Shown in pieces: positions 62,360 to 64,000 of a stretch of DNA of 64,000 nt (within the stretch, counting starts at the first letter, position 1; each line of letters begins with the position of its first letter). The translations under genes were made by a program, and so were the position numbers. Origin of the DNA: JANMZO01 sp963763135 (GTDB lineage: Bacteria; Actinomycetota; Acidimicrobiia; Acidimicrobiales; JANYDT01); NCBI GenBank assembly GCA_963763135.1, contig CAVXNJ010000001.1, positions 434,001 to 498,000 on the forward strand, given 5' to 3'. Under the pieces are notes generated by a model, which searched no databases, had not been told where the DNA came from, and worked only from the letters and a program-made list of their open reading frames with translations.

Positions 62360-63346
62360 ATGCCCGATTCAACCGACTCCACCGTGTACGCCCAAAGCGA
62401 CTTCACCATCGACAACGTCTCGCTCCTCGCCGAAGGCCTTCGCTTCCCCGAGGGACCGATCGCCATGCCTGACGGGTCGGTGGTTCTCGGCGAAATCGCC
62501 GGTGAGTGCATCAGCCGGGTTCGCCCGTTGCCCGGTGGCGGCTGGTCAGCGGTCGAGCAGGTGGCTGCCGTGCCCGGCGGGCCGAACGGCCTGGCGGTCG
62601 GACCCGACGGCGCGTTCTACGTCGCCAACAACGGCGGATGCTTCACGTTCCAGACGTTCAACGGCCTGATGTACCCGGGCGGACCGGTGCCGGCCAGCTG
62701 GCGAAAAGGTTCGATCGACCGGGTCGACGCCACAAGCGGCGAATTGACCACGTTGTACCGCTCGGCCGGACCGATCGAACTGCGTGCACCCAACGACCTG
62801 GTATTCGACAACCACGGTGGAATGTGGTTCACCGACCACGGCGTTCGCATGGAACGAGCCAGCGACCGCACCGGCATCTACTACGCCAAAGCTGACGGAT
62901 CGCACATCGCAGAAGTGGTCTTCCCGGTGGACGGCCCGAACGGAATCGGCCTGTCCCCGAACGGCGACCGGGTGTATTGGGCGGAAACGCACTCGGGCCG
63001 GGTGTTTGAGCGACCGATCACCGCACCGGGTGTCGTTGGACTCCCCGACGGGGCAAACCGCGGCTGTCTGGTCGGACTCCCGGGAATGCGCCTCCTCGAC
63101 TCGTTGGCGGTCGACGGTGACGGCAACGTCTGCGTCGCAACGCTCGGAGCCAACCCGGGCATCACGGTGATCACGCCGTCGGGTCATGCGACACTCGTGA
63201 GCCTTCCCGCGGAGTTCTTCGATCCGCTCACCACGAACATCTGCTTCGGGGGCGACGACCTGAAGACCGCGTACATCACGCTGTCGGGAACCGGACGGCT
63301 CGTTTCCGTTCCGTGGCCGGTCGCCGGCCTCAAGCTCGCATACTGA
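62360..63346 (+). CDS. SMP-30/gluconolactonase-like protein
   Basis: 328 residues. Six-bladed propeller family: metal ligand Glu in AEGLRFPEGPIAM, VAAVPGGPNGLAVGPDGAFY, APNDLVFDNHGGMWFTDHGV (Asn ligand), VDGPNGIGLSPNGDRVYWAE and LLDSLAVDGDGNVCVATLGA (Asp ligand). Probably hydrolyses a sugar lactone or related ester in the cytoplasm (no signal peptide). Start ATG 62360 chosen by length; an internal start is possible. Confidence 0.8.
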   Translation: MPDSTDSTVYAQSDFTIDNVSLLAEGLRFPEGPIAMPDGSVVLGEIAGECISRVRPLPGGGWSAVEQVAAVPGGPNGLAVGPDGAFYVANNGGCFTFQTFNGLMYPGGPVPASWRKGSIDRVDATSGELTTLYRSAGPIELRAPNDLVFDNHGGMWFTDHGVRMERASDRTGIYYAKADGSHIAEVVFPVDGPNGIGLSPNGDRVYWAETHSGRVFERPITAPGVVGLPDGANRGCLVGLPGMRLLDSLAVDGDGNVCVATLGANPGITVITPSGHATLVSLPAEFFDPLTTNICFGGDDLKTAYITLSGTGRLVSVPWPVAGLKLAY

Positions 63347-63378
63347 CGGTAGGGCGACCGGCGCTGGAACTCGGAAGG

Positions 63379-64000
63379 TCAGGTCTGACTGAGTTCCATG
63401 CCGGTCGTGTTGGCGTCGAGGACGTATGCGCTGCCCGGCAGGCCCACGTCGTGGAGCGCCTGCTGGGCGGCCCGACGCACCTCCTGCACGTTCGACCAGT
63501 GACACACCCCGAGGAGCGTGGGTCCGGCGCCCGACCAAAATGCCGTGAGCGATCCGGCGTCGACGAGCGTGTGCAGCAGTGCGGTCGATTCCGGGTACAG
63601 CGGCGTACGGTAGGGCTGGTGAAGGTGGTCGCGGCCCGCCTGCGGCACAAGTCGCGAGTGATCAGCCATACCGGCTATCAGCATGCCCATGCGTCCGAGA
63701 TTCGAGACGGCGTCGGCGAAGGGAACCGTGGCCGGAAGGGCGCCGCGGGCCGCGGTGGTGGCCAGGTGACGTTCGGGCACGACTGCGACGAAGGTGAGTT
63801 CGGGATCGAGCGGAAGGCGCGCGGCATGGACCTGACCATCGACGATCGTCGCCGTCACGAACCCACCGAGTACGGCCGCCGCGGCGTTGTCGGCGTGGCC
63901 CTCGAGGAGCGCAGCGTACGACAGCGGGTCGGGGTGTCCGGCGGCCGCCGCAACCGCGACGCTCAACGCCGCCGACGAACCGAGCCCACGCGAAACCGGG
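63379..64000 (-). CDS. thrB: Homoserine kinase, 5' end cut by window edge
   Basis: The frame enters from the right edge with PVSRGLGSSAALSVAVAAAA, the GHMP-kinase ATP loop (P-x3-GLGSSAA), then HPDPLSYAALLEGHADNAAA and GGFVTATI (motif 2), FVAVVPERHLATTAARGALP, and FWSGAGPTLLG (motif 3). This set and the HADNAA pattern fit ThrB, which phosphorylates homoserine in threonine synthesis. The C-terminus at 63379 is natural. The start lies beyond the window. Confidence 0.88.
   Translation of the reverse strand, partial: PVSRGLGSSAALSVAVAAAAGHPDPLSYAALLEGHADNAAAAVLGGFVTATIVDGQVHAARLPLDPELTFVAVVPERHLATTAARGALPATVPFADAVSNLGRMGMLIAGMADHSRLVPQAGRDHLHQPYRTPLYPESTALLHTLVDAGSLTAFWSGAGPTLLGVCHWSNVQEVRRAAQQALHDVGLPGSAYVLDANTTGMELSQT

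Overview
The window is high-GC actinobacterial chromosome, most likely class Acidimicrobiia (Ilumatobacter-like). The support is the rimO-pgsA ... cinA-recA order, a tandem GAAC-N4-GTTC (actinobacterial LexA) operator before recA, DUF3499 and DUF5719 proteins, many GTG/TTG starts, and several promoters placed so that mRNAs would be leaderless. The lineage is an inference from gene content. I saw no rRNA, tRNA, CRISPR array, transposase or integrase.

About 1-35.4 kb is a cell-surface polysaccharide region. It holds a PelF-like glycosyltransferase (cut by the left edge), a secreted spherulin-4-like hydrolase, about ten glycosyltransferases of GT2 and GT4 type, a GDP-deoxyhexose-type reductase, an ABC polysaccharide exporter (Wzt-like ATPase with a C-terminal cargo domain and Wzm-like permease), a LytR-CpsA-Psr ligase, a CAP-domain protein, a large secreted beta-rich protein and an HBHA-like basic protein. 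It reads as assembly of lipid-linked glycans in the cytoplasm, ABC export, attachment by LCP, and outside trimming. A four-gene unit (large GT2/membrane protein, DUF5719, DUF3499, CPBP protease) lies inside it.

About 35.4-49.1 kb is mixed housekeeping and accessory: DUF1905, TauE-like permease, HerA-like ATPase overlapping a 2-oxoglutarate oxygenase, a lipoprotein-like secreted protein, a methyltransferase, a nucleoside hydrolase, a three-gene DrrAB-like ABC exporter, a MoxR-VWA fusion and a tyrosine-phosphatase-like protein. About 49.4-64 kb is conserved core: recA, CapA-like protein, cinA, class IV aminotransferase, MFS exporter, a GAF/MarR pair, pgsA, rimO, a DUF4230 protein, an SMP-30 protein and homoserine kinase (cut by the right edge).

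Three things stand out beyond the genes. (1) A 12-bp palindromic word, TANGYNNRCNTA, occurs 18 times by my count where base composition predicts about two, mostly inside genes and at the cost of rare codons. (2) Intergenic hairpin arrays, one with three different stems that all keep the same loop sequence. (3) At least seven genes carry a +1 frame change that one extra base would explain, so indel errors in this sequence (or, less likely, real gene decay) must be considered when using these gene models.
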